The notes beneath the pieces were generated by a model, which saw only the letters and a list, made by a program, of their open reading frames with translations, made no database searches and was not told the origin of the DNA. DNA of 64,000 nucleotides from Myxococcota bacterium (GTDB lineage: Bacteria; Myxococcota_A; Bradymonadia; UBA7976; UBA1532), in contig CAUJDF010000103.1 in the NCBI GenBank assembly GCA_963169045.1, forward strand, positions 1 to 64,000, written 5' to 3'. This document shows positions 42,883-51,034 of the stretch, in pieces. Numbering within the stretch: position 1 is the first letter of the stretch; the number at the start of each line of letters is the position of its first letter. Both the position numbers and the translations under genes were made by a program.

Positions 42883-43149
42883 GTGTCGCACCCGCTCGGC
42901 CGCGAGCGGATCGCGCTCGGCGAGGGCGACGACCTCTCCCTCGCGCCGGTGCCGCGCTCGCTGCGCGGCGAGACGCTGCGCGACAGCGCGATCGGCGCAC
43001 GCACCGGCCTCTACGTCGTCGCCATCCGGACGCCGGACGGGGCGATGGTCTCGAACCCGGCGGGCGACGCGGTGCTGCCCGACGACGCGGCGCTCGTGAT
43101 GCTCGGGACGGCGGCGGAGCGGACGGCGTGCGGCAAGCTCTACCGCTGA
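42883..43149 (+). pseudogene. Orphan RCK_C (TrkA-C) domain, probable 3' gene remnant
   Basis: An 88-residue frame from a GTG at 42883. LAPVPRSLRGETLRDSAIGA then RTGLYVVAIRTPDGAMVSNP and LPDDAALVMLGTAAE match the RCK C-terminal domain that binds ligands in K+ channels and Trk/cation transporters. The usual preceding RCK_N or channel domain is missing. The frame emerges from the end of the lipoprotein gene 24 bases earlier, without a ribosome site. It is best read as the tail of a deleted transporter gene, less likely a free-standing regulator. Confidence 0.6.
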
Positions 43150-43153
43150 TCGG

Positions 43154-44296
43154 TCAGTGCATCTCCTGGTGGGTGCCCCACGGACAGCCGCGGCCGGCGC
43201 CGTAGGCGATGCACATGCCGCCGGCGCGGTTGGAAGCGCCGTCGGGGACGCAGCAGATCGTGCCCGTGCCGCAGCAGGAGTTGCCGCAGTAGGTCCCGCC
43301 GTCGGGGCAGGCGCGGGCGCGCTCGTAGGCGCCGGTGCGGCCGTAGTCGGGGACGTCGACGCGGTCGTCCGGCGCCGGCTCGGTGGCGGGCGCGGGCCAC
43401 GCGGACGTGGGCGGCCGGCTCGACGTCGCGGGCGGCCGGCGCGACGTCGGCACGTCCAACTCGGCCACGGCGGCGTCGCGCTTCTTCTTGGCCTCGACGG
43501 CGCAGGGCAGGCCGGCCCGGGCGAGGTGGGCGAGCTCGCCGTTGTGGCGGGAGAGGTTGTCGCCCTCGAGGGCCATGCGGCAGGCGTCGCGGCCGTCCTT
43601 CGTGCGCGCGTTCAGATCGGCGCCGCCCGCGATCAGCGGCGGCACCGCGCGCTCCGCGCCGATGCGCGCCGCCCAGAGGAGCGGCGACATGCCCTCGGTC
43701 GTCCGCACGTTCACGTTCGCGCCGGCCTTCACCATCGCGGCGACGAGCTCGCCCTTGCCGCAGTCGATGGCGAGGAAGAGGACGTGGCGGCCCTTGGCGT
43801 CGACCGCGTTCGGATCGGCCCCCTTCGCGAAGAGCGCCTCGCCCATGGCGCCGACCGCCTCGGCGTCGGCCTCATGGCACTTCGACATCTTCTCGAAGAG
43901 GTGGTGCAGCGGCGAGCGCCCCTCGGGATCGGCGCGGCGCGGATCGGCCCCGCGCTCGAGCAACAGCCGTGCGACGTCGTAGTGGTGGTCGTCGAGCGCG
44001 ATCGAGAGGACCGGCACGTCGTCGGCGCCGACCTGGTTGGGATCCGCGCCGGCGTCGAGGAGCATCCGCACGAGCTCCGCGTCCGCGTGCATGCTGTGGA
44101 TCGCGGCCTCGATCGGGCTCTGGTACAGGTGCGTGTCGATCTGCGCGCGGCCGTCGAGGTCGAGCCCGTCGGCGCGCAGCGCCTCGGCGGTCGCTTCGTG
44201 GTCGCCGTCCCAGACGGCGCGCACGAGCCGGACCGTGGGCGTGGCGCAGCCGAGGACGAGCAGCGCGGCGACGAAGGCGAGGCGTCGGCATGTCAT
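43154..44296 (-). CDS. Ankyrin-repeat lipoprotein with Cys-rich tail
   Basis: A 380-residue lipoprotein with signal RRLAFVAALLVLGC (lipobox VLGC). Residues about 25-260 hold six or seven ankyrin repeats. Examples are LVRMLLDAGADPNQVGADDV, VARLLLERGADPRRADPEGR, ALFAKGADPNAVDAKGRHVL, VKAGANVNVRTTEGMSPLLW and LIAGGADLNARTKDGRDA. A Pro/Ser linker at 280-320 leads to a final 50-residue Cys-rich module (CPDGGTYCGNSCCGTGTICC). It probably binds proteins in the periplasm or on the surface. The stop is five bases from the RCK_C remnant on the other strand. Confidence 0.9.
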   Translation of the reverse strand: MTCRRLAFVAALLVLGCATPTVRLVRAVWDGDHEATAEALRADGLDLDGRAQIDTHLYQSPIEAAIHSMHADAELVRMLLDAGADPNQVGADDVPVLSIALDDHHYDVARLLLERGADPRRADPEGRSPLHHLFEKMSKCHEADAEAVGAMGEALFAKGADPNAVDAKGRHVLFLAIDCGKGELVAAMVKAGANVNVRTTEGMSPLLWAARIGAERAVPPLIAGGADLNARTKDGRDACRMALEGDNLSRHNGELAHLARAGLPCAVEAKKKRDAAVAELDVPTSRRPPATSSRPPTSAWPAPATEPAPDDRVDVPDYGRTGAYERARACPDGGTYCGNSCCGTGTICCVPDGASNRAGGMCIAYGAGRGCPWGTHQEMH

Positions 44297-44496
44297 GCGA
44301 TGGCATCATAGGCGACGGCGCGCCGGGAGCGCCAACGCCGGCGGCGCCGCTTCGCGTTCGGACGTGCGCTCGAGCCCGAACGTGAACGCACGGACCTGCT
44401 GCTGCCGCGTCGCGATCCGGGGCCCGCCGCGGCCTCGTTCAGGTTCACGGTCGCCGGGTGCGGGACGTCACCGGATGCGCCCGAAGGCGCGCGCAC

Positions 44497-44824
44497 GGGC
44501 AGGACGGCCGTTGCGGCCGAGAGCGACGTTCTTCCTCGGGCAGGACGCCCGTTGCACCCGAAAGCGGCGTCCTTCCCCGGGCAGAACGCCTCTTGCGGCC
44601 GAGAGCGGCGCTCCTCCCCGGGCAGAACGCCTCTTGCACCCGAAAGCGGCGTCCTTTCCCGGGCAGGACGCCTGTTGCACCCGGCGACGGCGTCCTTCCC
44701 CGGGCAGAACGCCTGTTGCACCCGGCGACGGCGTCCTTTCCAGGGCAGAACGCCTCTTGCGGCCGAGAGCGGCGTCCTTTCCAGGGCAGAACGCCCGTTG
44801 CAGCCAGAACCGGCGTTGGATCCC
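44497..44824. repeat. Eight tandem 41-bp hairpin-forming repeats
   Basis: GGGCAG occurs at 44497 and then exactly every 41 bases to 44784, giving eight adjoining units; a degraded ninth may follow. Each unit starts GGGCAGGACGCC (or GGGCAGAACGCC) and ends GGCGTCCTTCCC, and these arms are complementary over 12 bp with one or two mismatches, leaving a 16-17-base loop. The loop alternates among TCTTGCGGCCGAGAGC, TCTTGCACCCGAAAGC and TGTTGCACCCGGCGAC. Since 41 is not a multiple of three and both strands remain open by chance, it is probably non-coding. The rest of 44297-44857 holds no recognised gene. Confidence 0.95.
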
Positions 44825-44857
44825 CGACGGGACGTCCGTCGCGGGCGGCGCCGAAGG

Positions 44858-45592
44858 TCAGTTGACGACGGGCGGGGTCGGCTCTTCGGGGTCGGCCTCG
44901 ACGCGGCCGGGGCGGCGCGCCGACGGGCGAACGCGCTCGGCGAGCGCGTGCTCGCCGGCGAGGTGGAAGAGGCCGGTGAGCGCCGACGCGGCGGCGGCGA
45001 AGCGCTCGTCGTAGGTCGCGAGGGCGCGCTGCTTCGCCGTGTGCGTCGCCTCGGCTTCGCGCGCCTCGCGCCGCACCTCGTCGAGCGACGCGCGCAGCGC
45101 CGCGATCGCCGGGGCCAGCGCCGCCTCGTAGACGGCAGGGTCGAAGCGCAGCGCCAGCGTGACCGGCGCGCGGTCGCGCAGCCTCGGCAGCCGCTCGACG
45201 ACGGTGCCCGCGAGCGCCACGAGCGCCATCGGCTCGCGCAACGTCTTGCCCGCGAAGCCGAGCTCGGCGACGGCGGCCTCGCCATATGCGACCGCCGTCG
45301 TCGCGCGCACCTCGCCGAGCAGCGACGACACCGTCTCGAACGCCGCGTCGCGCGCCGCCCGCGGCGCCGCGTCGTCGGCGAGCTCCGCCTCGTGCGCCTC
45401 GTCCGCCGCGACCATCGCCGCCGCATCGCGCCGGATCACATCGCCGAGCGCCCGGATCGTCGCCGCGGCGTCGGGCGCCGCGTCGCCGAGCACCGCCTTC
45501 AGCTTCTCACCCACCGCGGGCCCGTGTGTCTCGGCCGCCTGCATCACGAGCAGCGCCGAGCGATTGCGGTCGAGGACCATCTTCGATGCCAT
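44858..45592 (-). CDS. Hypothetical helical protein
   Basis: A 244-residue, signal-less protein from an ATG at 45592 with GGGAGG upstream. It is almost wholly Ala/Glu/Arg/Leu helix, with long heptad-like stretches around 120-210 (ALAPAIAALRASLDEVRREA), suggesting a coiled-coil bundle. The tail is acidic and Pro-rich. No domain was recognised. Its stop adjoins the 41-bp repeat array, which therefore lies in the 3' untranslated side of this gene. Confidence 0.7.
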   Translation of the reverse strand: MASKMVLDRNRSALLVMQAAETHGPAVGEKLKAVLGDAAPDAAATIRALGDVIRRDAAAMVAADEAHEAELADDAAPRAARDAAFETVSSLLGEVRATTAVAYGEAAVAELGFAGKTLREPMALVALAGTVVERLPRLRDRAPVTLALRFDPAVYEAALAPAIAALRASLDEVRREAREAEATHTAKQRALATYDERFAAAASALTGLFHLAGEHALAERVRPSARRPGRVEADPEEPTPPVVN

Positions 45593-45706
45593 GCCCACCT
45601 CCCATCGAGTGCCGCGAGTCTGCCCGCTTCCGGCGCGCGCGCAAAGCGCGAAGAGAAGCCAGGCGCGTGAGGAACGTCACGAGGCCGCCGGACGGTCCCG
45701 GCGCGC

Positions 45707-46018
45707 GTGACGGGCGAGGGGATCGATCGGGAGGTGACGGTGTGGTCGGAGGACCGCACCGAGAAGGCCGACCGGGTGGACGTGGAGGCGGCGCGCCGCG
45801 GGTTCGTGGCCGATCTCGACGACGACCTCGCCGACGCGGTCGCCGCCGCCCTCGCCGAGGGCCTGCGCGGACACGAGGTGGCGGCGCCGCCCTGCGACGG
45901 CGACGCGGCCGCGTGTCGGCGCGAGGCGCTGTTCGCCGCCTCCCTGCTCGAACGTCTCGCCGACGCCGATCGCCCCGAGGCCGGTCCGCTGCCCGAGGAC
46001 GCAGGCCCGCTCCGCTGA
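45707..46018 (+). CDS. Small acidic hypothetical protein
   Basis: A 103-residue frame from a GTG at 45707 with no clear ribosome site. The composition is acidic, with Asp/Glu/Ala-rich helices (FVADLDDDLADAVAAALAEG) and two close cysteines (APPCDGDAAACRRE). It is followed at once by a hairpin. No family recognised; it could be a chance frame. Confidence 0.4.
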   Translation: MTGEGIDREVTVWSEDRTEKADRVDVEAARRGFVADLDDDLADAVAAALAEGLRGHEVAAPPCDGDAAACRREALFAASLLERLADADRPEAGPLPEDAGPLR

Positions 46019-46028
46019 ACCGGGGGAC

Positions 46029-46055
46029 GAAGCGTCGCTCGGCCAGCGGCGCTTC
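46029..46055. terminator. Stem-loop after small hypothetical gene
   Basis: GAAGCGTCGCT pairs with AGCGGCGCTTC (11 bp with one G-T) around a 5-base loop, beginning about ten bases after the stop at 46018. There is no T-run, so it may be a Rho-independent-like pause or a processing stem. Confidence 0.4.
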
Positions 46056-46206
46056 GAAGGCATCCGTGCCGGCAGAGACCACCGCGGATGCATTCCGCGC
46101 CACGGCGAGCGACCCGGCTGCTATGGTCGGGCCACCATGAGCTCCGGCCTTCATCCCCTGCCACGACGGCACGACCTTTGCGCACCGCGACCTGACGCCG
46201 GGCAGC

Positions 46207-49206
46207 ATGGCTTCCCTGTCCGCTGAAGGTCCGCGTCGTCCGGTCACGGGGACCGACCACGACCGCCCTGCGGGCCGTCCCGGCGCCGCGTGGCGGCTGC
46301 TGCTCGTGTGGCAGGCGGTGGCGCTGCTCGGCGCCGCGCCGCCCGAGCGCACGGTGCGGATCGCGTGGTTCGGGGGCACGGGCGGCGTCTCGGGGCACGC
46401 CCCGCTGCCGCGCGCGGCCCCACTTCTCCACGGACACGAGTCGCTGAAGGCGGTCGAGCCGGTCGCCGAGGGGCCGCAGCTGTTTGCCCGCGACGGGCGC
46501 CTCGTCTTTGGCCCCGAGGGGCTGAAGATCGAGGACTTTCGCGAATTTCTGGCGGCGGCGCCGTTCCGGCGGACGGTGATCGACGCGGCGCGACAGGCGG
46601 CGGTGGGCCCGTTCGACGTCGTGTTTGCCGCCGATCCGCCGGCGAGCGGGCCCACCGCGCCCCGCCCCGGGCTCGAGCCGCACGCCCTGCTGCCCGGCGG
46701 ACAGCGCGTGACGGCGCGGCTCGTCCGGTACGAGGCGCGGAACGGCGCCGCGGTGCTCGCGCTGGAGTTGCCCGATGCGCCCGCCGACGCGGCGCTCGAG
46801 ACCGATCCCGCGCGTTGGGAGCTGCGCTGGGCCTCGGTGCTGCGCGCGACGCCGAAGGCCGGGCCACCGGCGCTGCTCGTCGCCGTCGAGCGACCGCTCC
46901 ACGAGGGCGCGCGTCGCGTGCGCGCCCTCGAGGCGCTGCGTCCGGACCTGGTGCTGGCCGGCGGCGGCGACGTCGAGGACTTCTCGTTCGTGGCCACGGG
47001 CGAGCCCGACCGGCAACGCCCGCACACGTGGCGCGCCTACGAGCGGCTGGGGGTCGACGCCGTGGCGCCCGGCGCGGCGGAGCTGGCGTTCGGCGCCGAG
47101 GTGCTGCGCGGCGAGGCGGCGCGCGCGGGGGTCGCCGTGCTCGCGGCCAACGTCGCGGCCGGCGAGGTCGGACCGCCCCCCTTCCCGGGGTGGAAGACGT
47201 TCGACGTCGACGGCGTGCGCCTGCTGGTGGTCGGTCTCGCCGACCCCGACCTCGGCGTGCGCGAGGCGGCGCGCGCGTTCGGCGATCGCCCGCTCCGTCG
47301 CCCCGCCGAGGCCGTCCGTGACGCGCTCGCCGCCGCCGCTCCCGCCGACGCGGTGATCGTCGTCGGGCACCTCTCCGCCGCCGACCGCGAGGCGCTGAGC
47401 GCCGACGCGCCCGGCGTCGACGTGCTCCTGACCGACTTCACGACGTCCACCGTCGCCCCCGATGTGCACCGCTTCGACCTCTCGTCCGGCGACGCGCACG
47501 CCCTGCCGCCGCCCGATGCGCCGGCGCCAGGCACGCCCGCACCGTCCGCCGGCGCCGCGTCACTCGACGCGCCGGCCGCCCGGCCCGACCTTCGCGCCCT
47601 GCGGACGCGCATCCCGGCGCCGGTGCCCGTCGTGCCGGCGGGGCGCGCCCGGCTCGGTGTCGTGGACCTGTCGTTCGCGCCGGACGGCGACGGCTGGCGG
47701 CTCGCCCGCGTCGAGAGCCACGCCTTCCCGGTGACCGCGCAGTCGCCACCCGATGCCGAGGTGCTGGCGGCGGTGCAGGCCACCCGCCAGGCCGCCTACG
47801 CCCCGGCCCAGACGGTCCTGCTGCCGGACCCGGGCCCGGCGCTGCTCGCCGTGCCCGAGCTGCGCGCCCGCTTCGAGGCCGACCCCGCCATGCCCGAAGG
47901 CACCGCGCGCCTGACCGCCGACCTGTGGCGCCGCCTCGTGGCCGAGACGGTGCGCGACACCCTCGACGCCGAGCTGGCGCTCGTGCCGCCCGTGCCGTAC
48001 CGGCGCCCGCTCGCGGGTCCCGTGACGCGCCTCGACGCCGTGGCCAACCTCAACGTGCCGGACGAGGTCGTCGTGGTGTCGCTGACCGCCGCCCAGGTGC
48101 GCGCGATGGCCGCGAGCCCCGCGCTGGCCGACCTCGTGGTCGCCGGCCTCGATCCGGGCCCGAAGGTGCGCGGCCGCGCCCTCGACGACCGCGAGCGCTA
48201 CCGCCTCGCGACGACCGACACCGTGCTCGCCGATCCGCGGCTGCGCGACGTGCTCGCCGGCCCGGTCGCGCGCCGCCTCGCCGCGTCGGGCGGTGGCCTC
48301 GTCGAGTCCGCCGACGGCGAGCCGGTGACGCTGCGCGCGCTCGTCGTGCGCAGCCTCGAAGGTGGGGACCCGACGGCGGTCGCCGAGCGCGCGCGCCCCG
48401 CCGACGCCGCACCGGAGGGCCGCTGGGTGCTCGACTTCCGCGGCGTCGCGCTCGAGGGCAGCAGTTACGAGGTCTTCGGCGAGCGCGACGCCTACGCCGA
48501 AGTGCGGGACACACGCGTCGTCACCGCGCCGAACGTCGCGCTCGCCGCCGCCGGCGACGTGATCCTCCGCCGCGAGGGCACGTCGCTGACGTGGCTCGAC
48601 CAGCTGCACTTCCGGTTCGCCGAGACGCGCTTCGACGACGGCGAGCGCCTCGAGACGACCGACGAGCTGCGGCTGCTCACCGAGCTTCAGGTCGACGCCT
48701 GGGCGCTCGCCGGGCCCGACCACGCCGTCCCGTTCGCCAACCTGGCCTACGACACCGAGTTCACGCCGACGCCCGGCAACCCCCGGCGCAAGCGCCTCGA
48801 GGGCTCCCTCGGCGTGCTCTGGCGCGGCGTGGATCTGCTGCGCGCCGCTCGCCTGGCGTCGGTCCTGGGCCACGACTTCGCCGAGGACGTGCCCGATCCG
48901 CAGGTCGGCTTCCTCGCCGCCCTGGAGCTGCGCCAGCCCTTCGGCGTGGCCGTCTGGGGCCTGACGGCCGAGGCGCGCTACTACCTGCCCGACGTCGGCG
49001 AGGACACGACGAGCGAGCTCGGCGCCATCGTGCGCGCCCGGACGTCGCTCGACGTCCCCTTCTTCGGCGGCTTCGCCGTCGGTCTCTTCGTCGACGCCTA
49101 CGGGTTCCGTGGCCAGGTCGACGCCACGCGCGACCCGGGCCTGAGCCTGTGGACCGGCCTCGCCCTCAAGTACGACCGCCTCTGGAAACCCGGCTACGAG
49201 TGGTAG
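46207..49206 (+). CDS. Degenerate UshA-like protein fused to outer-membrane barrel-like tail
   Basis: A 999-residue exported protein. The signal core is WRLLLVWQAVALLG, after a long basic/polar leader. Residues about 230-420 follow a 5'-nucleotidase metallophosphatase core (LVLAGGGDVEDF, YERLGVDAVAPGAAELAFG, VAVLAANVAAGE, VIVVGHLS). The DxH, NH(E/D) and GHxH metal ligands are replaced, so it is unlikely to be active. Residues about 560-740 resemble the 5'-nucleotidase C-terminal domain (DEVVVVSLTAAQVRAMA, GRALDDRERYRLATTDTVLA). The last 220 residues are alternating amphipathic strands (FGVAVWGLTAEARYYLPDV, GGFAVGLFVDAYGF) ending LALKYDRLWKPGYEW, like an outer-membrane beta-barrel with an aromatic C-terminus. 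Confidence 0.75.
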   Translation: MASLSAEGPRRPVTGTDHDRPAGRPGAAWRLLLVWQAVALLGAAPPERTVRIAWFGGTGGVSGHAPLPRAAPLLHGHESLKAVEPVAEGPQLFARDGRLVFGPEGLKIEDFREFLAAAPFRRTVIDAARQAAVGPFDVVFAADPPASGPTAPRPGLEPHALLPGGQRVTARLVRYEARNGAAVLALELPDAPADAALETDPARWELRWASVLRATPKAGPPALLVAVERPLHEGARRVRALEALRPDLVLAGGGDVEDFSFVATGEPDRQRPHTWRAYERLGVDAVAPGAAELAFGAEVLRGEAARAGVAVLAANVAAGEVGPPPFPGWKTFDVDGVRLLVVGLADPDLGVREAARAFGDRPLRRPAEAVRDALAAAAPADAVIVVGHLSAADREALSADAPGVDVLLTDFTTSTVAPDVHRFDLSSGDAHALPPPDAPAPGTPAPSAGAASLDAPAARPDLRALRTRIPAPVPVVPAGRARLGVVDLSFAPDGDGWRLARVESHAFPVTAQSPPDAEVLAAVQATRQAAYAPAQTVLLPDPGPALLAVPELRARFEADPAMPEGTARLTADLWRRLVAETVRDTLDAELALVPPVPYRRPLAGPVTRLDAVANLNVPDEVVVVSLTAAQVRAMAASPALADLVVAGLDPGPKVRGRALDDRERYRLATTDTVLADPRLRDVLAGPVARRLAASGGGLVESADGEPVTLRALVVRSLEGGDPTAVAERARPADAAPEGRWVLDFRGVALEGSSYEVFGERDAYAEVRDTRVVTAPNVALAAAGDVILRREGTSLTWLDQLHFRFAETRFDDGERLETTDELRLLTELQVDAWALAGPDHAVPFANLAYDTEFTPTPGNPRRKRLEGSLGVLWRGVDLLRAARLASVLGHDFAEDVPDPQVGFLAALELRQPFGVAVWGLTAEARYYLPDVGEDTTSELGAIVRARTSLDVPFFGGFAVGLFVDAYGFRGQVDATRDPGLSLWTGLALKYDRLWKPGYEW

Positions 49207-49296
49207 CGCCGCCCCGCGGCCGACCACCCGAGCCGAGCCGCGGCGACCGGACCCCTTCGCGGAAGGCCGGCGCGGCGGCGCGCGCAGGCGCCCGCC

Positions 49297-50580
49297 TCAC
49301 AGCGACCGCAGGTACTCCACCACGTCGTCCTGCTCGGCGTCCGTCAGGCCGAGCCCCAGCACGCCGTCGTAGTGCTCGACCACCGCCTCGAGCGTCGGGG
49401 CGCTGCCGTCGTGGAAGTAGGGCGGGTGGTGCCGGACGCCCCGCAGCGGCGTCGCGCGGTAGGCGCCGGTCGCGCTGCGCTCGGCGTGGAGCGGATCCAT
49501 GCCGGTCTTCTCGGGCGCGTGCAGCTGCGGCGCGTCGGTGAACGACGGGCCGGCGTGGCAGCCGGCGCAGCCCGCCTTGCCGGCGAAGAGCCGCTGCCCG
49601 CGGTCGGCGGCGCGCGCGTCGAAGGTGCCCGGGCGCGGCCTCGGCGGCTCCAGCGTGAACTGGTAGTCGCGCAGGGCCGGCAGCTTGGGCGTGACGCGGT
49701 CCGGCGTCTGGCGGATGTCGAGGCCGATGCGCGTGTCCCGGAAGCTGCCGTTCCCGCCCATCTGGGTCACCGCGACGTAGTTGTTCCAGTAGGTGACGGG
49801 GCCGTCGCCGGTGTAGGTCTCGAGCGGGACGTCACGCAGGCCCCAGGCCGGCGGGATGAGCACCGGCGCGCTGATGCGGTCCTGGTTGAAGCGGGCGTCG
49901 TAGAAGCCCGGACCCCAGCCCTCGAGCGCCTCCCGCGCGACCTGGGGGTCGACGCCCAGCGACTCGGCGTAGGCCGGGAACCCGGGGGTGAGCGCGATGA
50001 TGCGGCCCGGGTCGAGGTCGCGGTTCGGGAAGCCGTCGTGGACCTTGCCGATGCCGTGGGCGATCCCGTCGACGACCGTGGAGTGGCACAGGGCGCAGGT
50101 CACGCCGATGCGCGTCACCTGGCCGCCTTCGACCGTCGCGCGCAGGCCGACGATGGCGTCGAGGCCGAGCAGCGCGACCGTGGTGGCGGGATCCTCGAGG
50201 TCGGCGGTCGCCAGGACCACGGCCGGCACCGCGCGGGCGTCGACCTTCAGGCCGAGCTCGAGGGCCATCGCGGGCGTCACCCCTTCGACCAGGTCGTGCA
50301 GCCCGAGCACGTCCGTCCAGAGCTGCTCGTCGCCGAAGGTGTCGTTGCGGAAGACGCACTGCCCGTCGCCGGGCGCGCACGGCTCGTCGGTGGGGCCGGC
50401 GTCGGGGGCGGCCTCCGCGTCGGGCGGCGGGCCCGCGTCGGGCGGCGGGCCCGCGTCGGGGCGAATGCTCGAGTCGGTCGGCTCGGCCTCGAGCGGGGTG
50501 TCGTTGTCGTCGTCGTCGCAGGCGGCCAGCGCGAGGACGGACATCAGCAGCCAGGGGCGCGTCCGGAGTCGCAGGCGCAT
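49297..50580 (-). CDS. Di-heme c-type cytochrome lipoprotein (peroxidase-like)
   Basis: A 427-residue lipoprotein with signal RPWLLMSVLALAAC and an Asp/Pro linker (PDAGPPPDA). Two heme-attachment motifs are visible, CALCH near residue 155 and CAGCH near 340, with candidate axial ligands around them. HHPPYFHDGSAPTLEAVVEH near the end is typical of the di-heme cytochrome c peroxidase/MauG group. It probably handles electrons in the periplasm, at the outer membrane. GGAGG lies about ten bases before the ATG. It belongs to a set of CxxCH proteins in this window that may share a respiratory chain. Confidence 0.88.
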   Translation of the reverse strand: MRLRLRTRPWLLMSVLALAACDDDDNDTPLEAEPTDSSIRPDAGPPPDAGPPPDAEAAPDAGPTDEPCAPGDGQCVFRNDTFGDEQLWTDVLGLHDLVEGVTPAMALELGLKVDARAVPAVVLATADLEDPATTVALLGLDAIVGLRATVEGGQVTRIGVTCALCHSTVVDGIAHGIGKVHDGFPNRDLDPGRIIALTPGFPAYAESLGVDPQVAREALEGWGPGFYDARFNQDRISAPVLIPPAWGLRDVPLETYTGDGPVTYWNNYVAVTQMGGNGSFRDTRIGLDIRQTPDRVTPKLPALRDYQFTLEPPRPRPGTFDARAADRGQRLFAGKAGCAGCHAGPSFTDAPQLHAPEKTGMDPLHAERSATGAYRATPLRGVRHHPPYFHDGSAPTLEAVVEHYDGVLGLGLTDAEQDDVVEYLRSL

Positions 50581-50650
50581 TGGAACACTCCTCCCATTCG
50601 GCGGTCGGCTCGTCCCCCCCTGGGACGCCGCGCCGGCGCTGAGGGACGCA

Positions 50651-50662
50651 TGTGTCGACACA
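50651..50662. promoter_or_regulatory. 12-bp palindrome TGTGTCGACACA
   Basis: A perfect 12-base inverted repeat 70 bases upstream of the di-heme cytochrome start, suitable in size and place for a dimeric repressor or activator site. There is no second copy nearby, so it may be chance. Confidence 0.3.
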
Positions 50663-50784
50663 CCCCGAGGGAGGGATCGGTGGCGCCCCGGTGGCATCAT
50701 GACCACTCGACCTGCCACCCACCCGGCGGGACACCGCAGGCCCGCCGCGGCATCCCCCTTCCTCGGGCGCGCGGCCGCCCTGGC

Positions 50785-50840
50785 GGGTCGGTCCCCAAGA
50801 TTCGCGCGCGCCGTCGGCGCGCGAACTTAGGGACCGACCC
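50785..50840. repeat. 56-bp near-perfect hairpin element
   Basis: Arms starting GGGTCGGTCCCCAAGATTCG and ending CGAACTTAGGGACCGACCC are complementary over about 25 bases, with a one-base bulge and two mismatches around a short GC-rich tip. It lies in a 454-base interval (50581-51034) with no complete gene. A tall hairpin of this kind resembles REP/MITE-like elements. Only one copy is in the window. Confidence 0.8.
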
Positions 50841-50860
50841 ACCAGAACCGAGGAGGTCGA

Positions 50861-51010
50861 TGATGCGGAACGAGATCACCTGCGCCCTGCGGCTCGCGCT
50901 GTCCGTCGCCGGTTGCGGCGCCGAAGGCGAACGACTGCGCGCGCCGCGGCGCGCTGGTGGCGAAGGACCACGACGGTGCGTGCCGGCCGTAACACAGTGG
51001 CGCTCGGGCG
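50861..51010 (+). pseudogene. Possible 5' remnant of a lipoprotein gene
   Basis: GAGGAGGTCG precedes ATGs at 50861 and 50864. The frame begins MMRNEITCALRLALSVAGCG, a credible lipoprotein signal with VAGC, but then becomes basic and Gly/Arg-rich without a recognisable domain. It overlaps the start of the next real gene in another frame. Probably a truncated gene. Confidence 0.3.
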
Positions 51011-51034
51011 GGGGTCCCCGCTACCGTACGCGCC

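Noticed and set aside
44497-44824. CRISPR array
   Set aside because: The period is regular, but the whole unit repeats and there are no unique spacers; no cas genes are near.
44445-45426. Repeat-containing protein frames across the 41-bp array on both strands
   Set aside because: Frames are open because of GC-rich codons; 41 is not a multiple of three, so any protein repeat would need three units, and no ribosome site or homology is seen.
45707-46018. Anti-sigma or sigma-related factor
   Set aside because: Acidic helical composition only; no conserved motif supports it.
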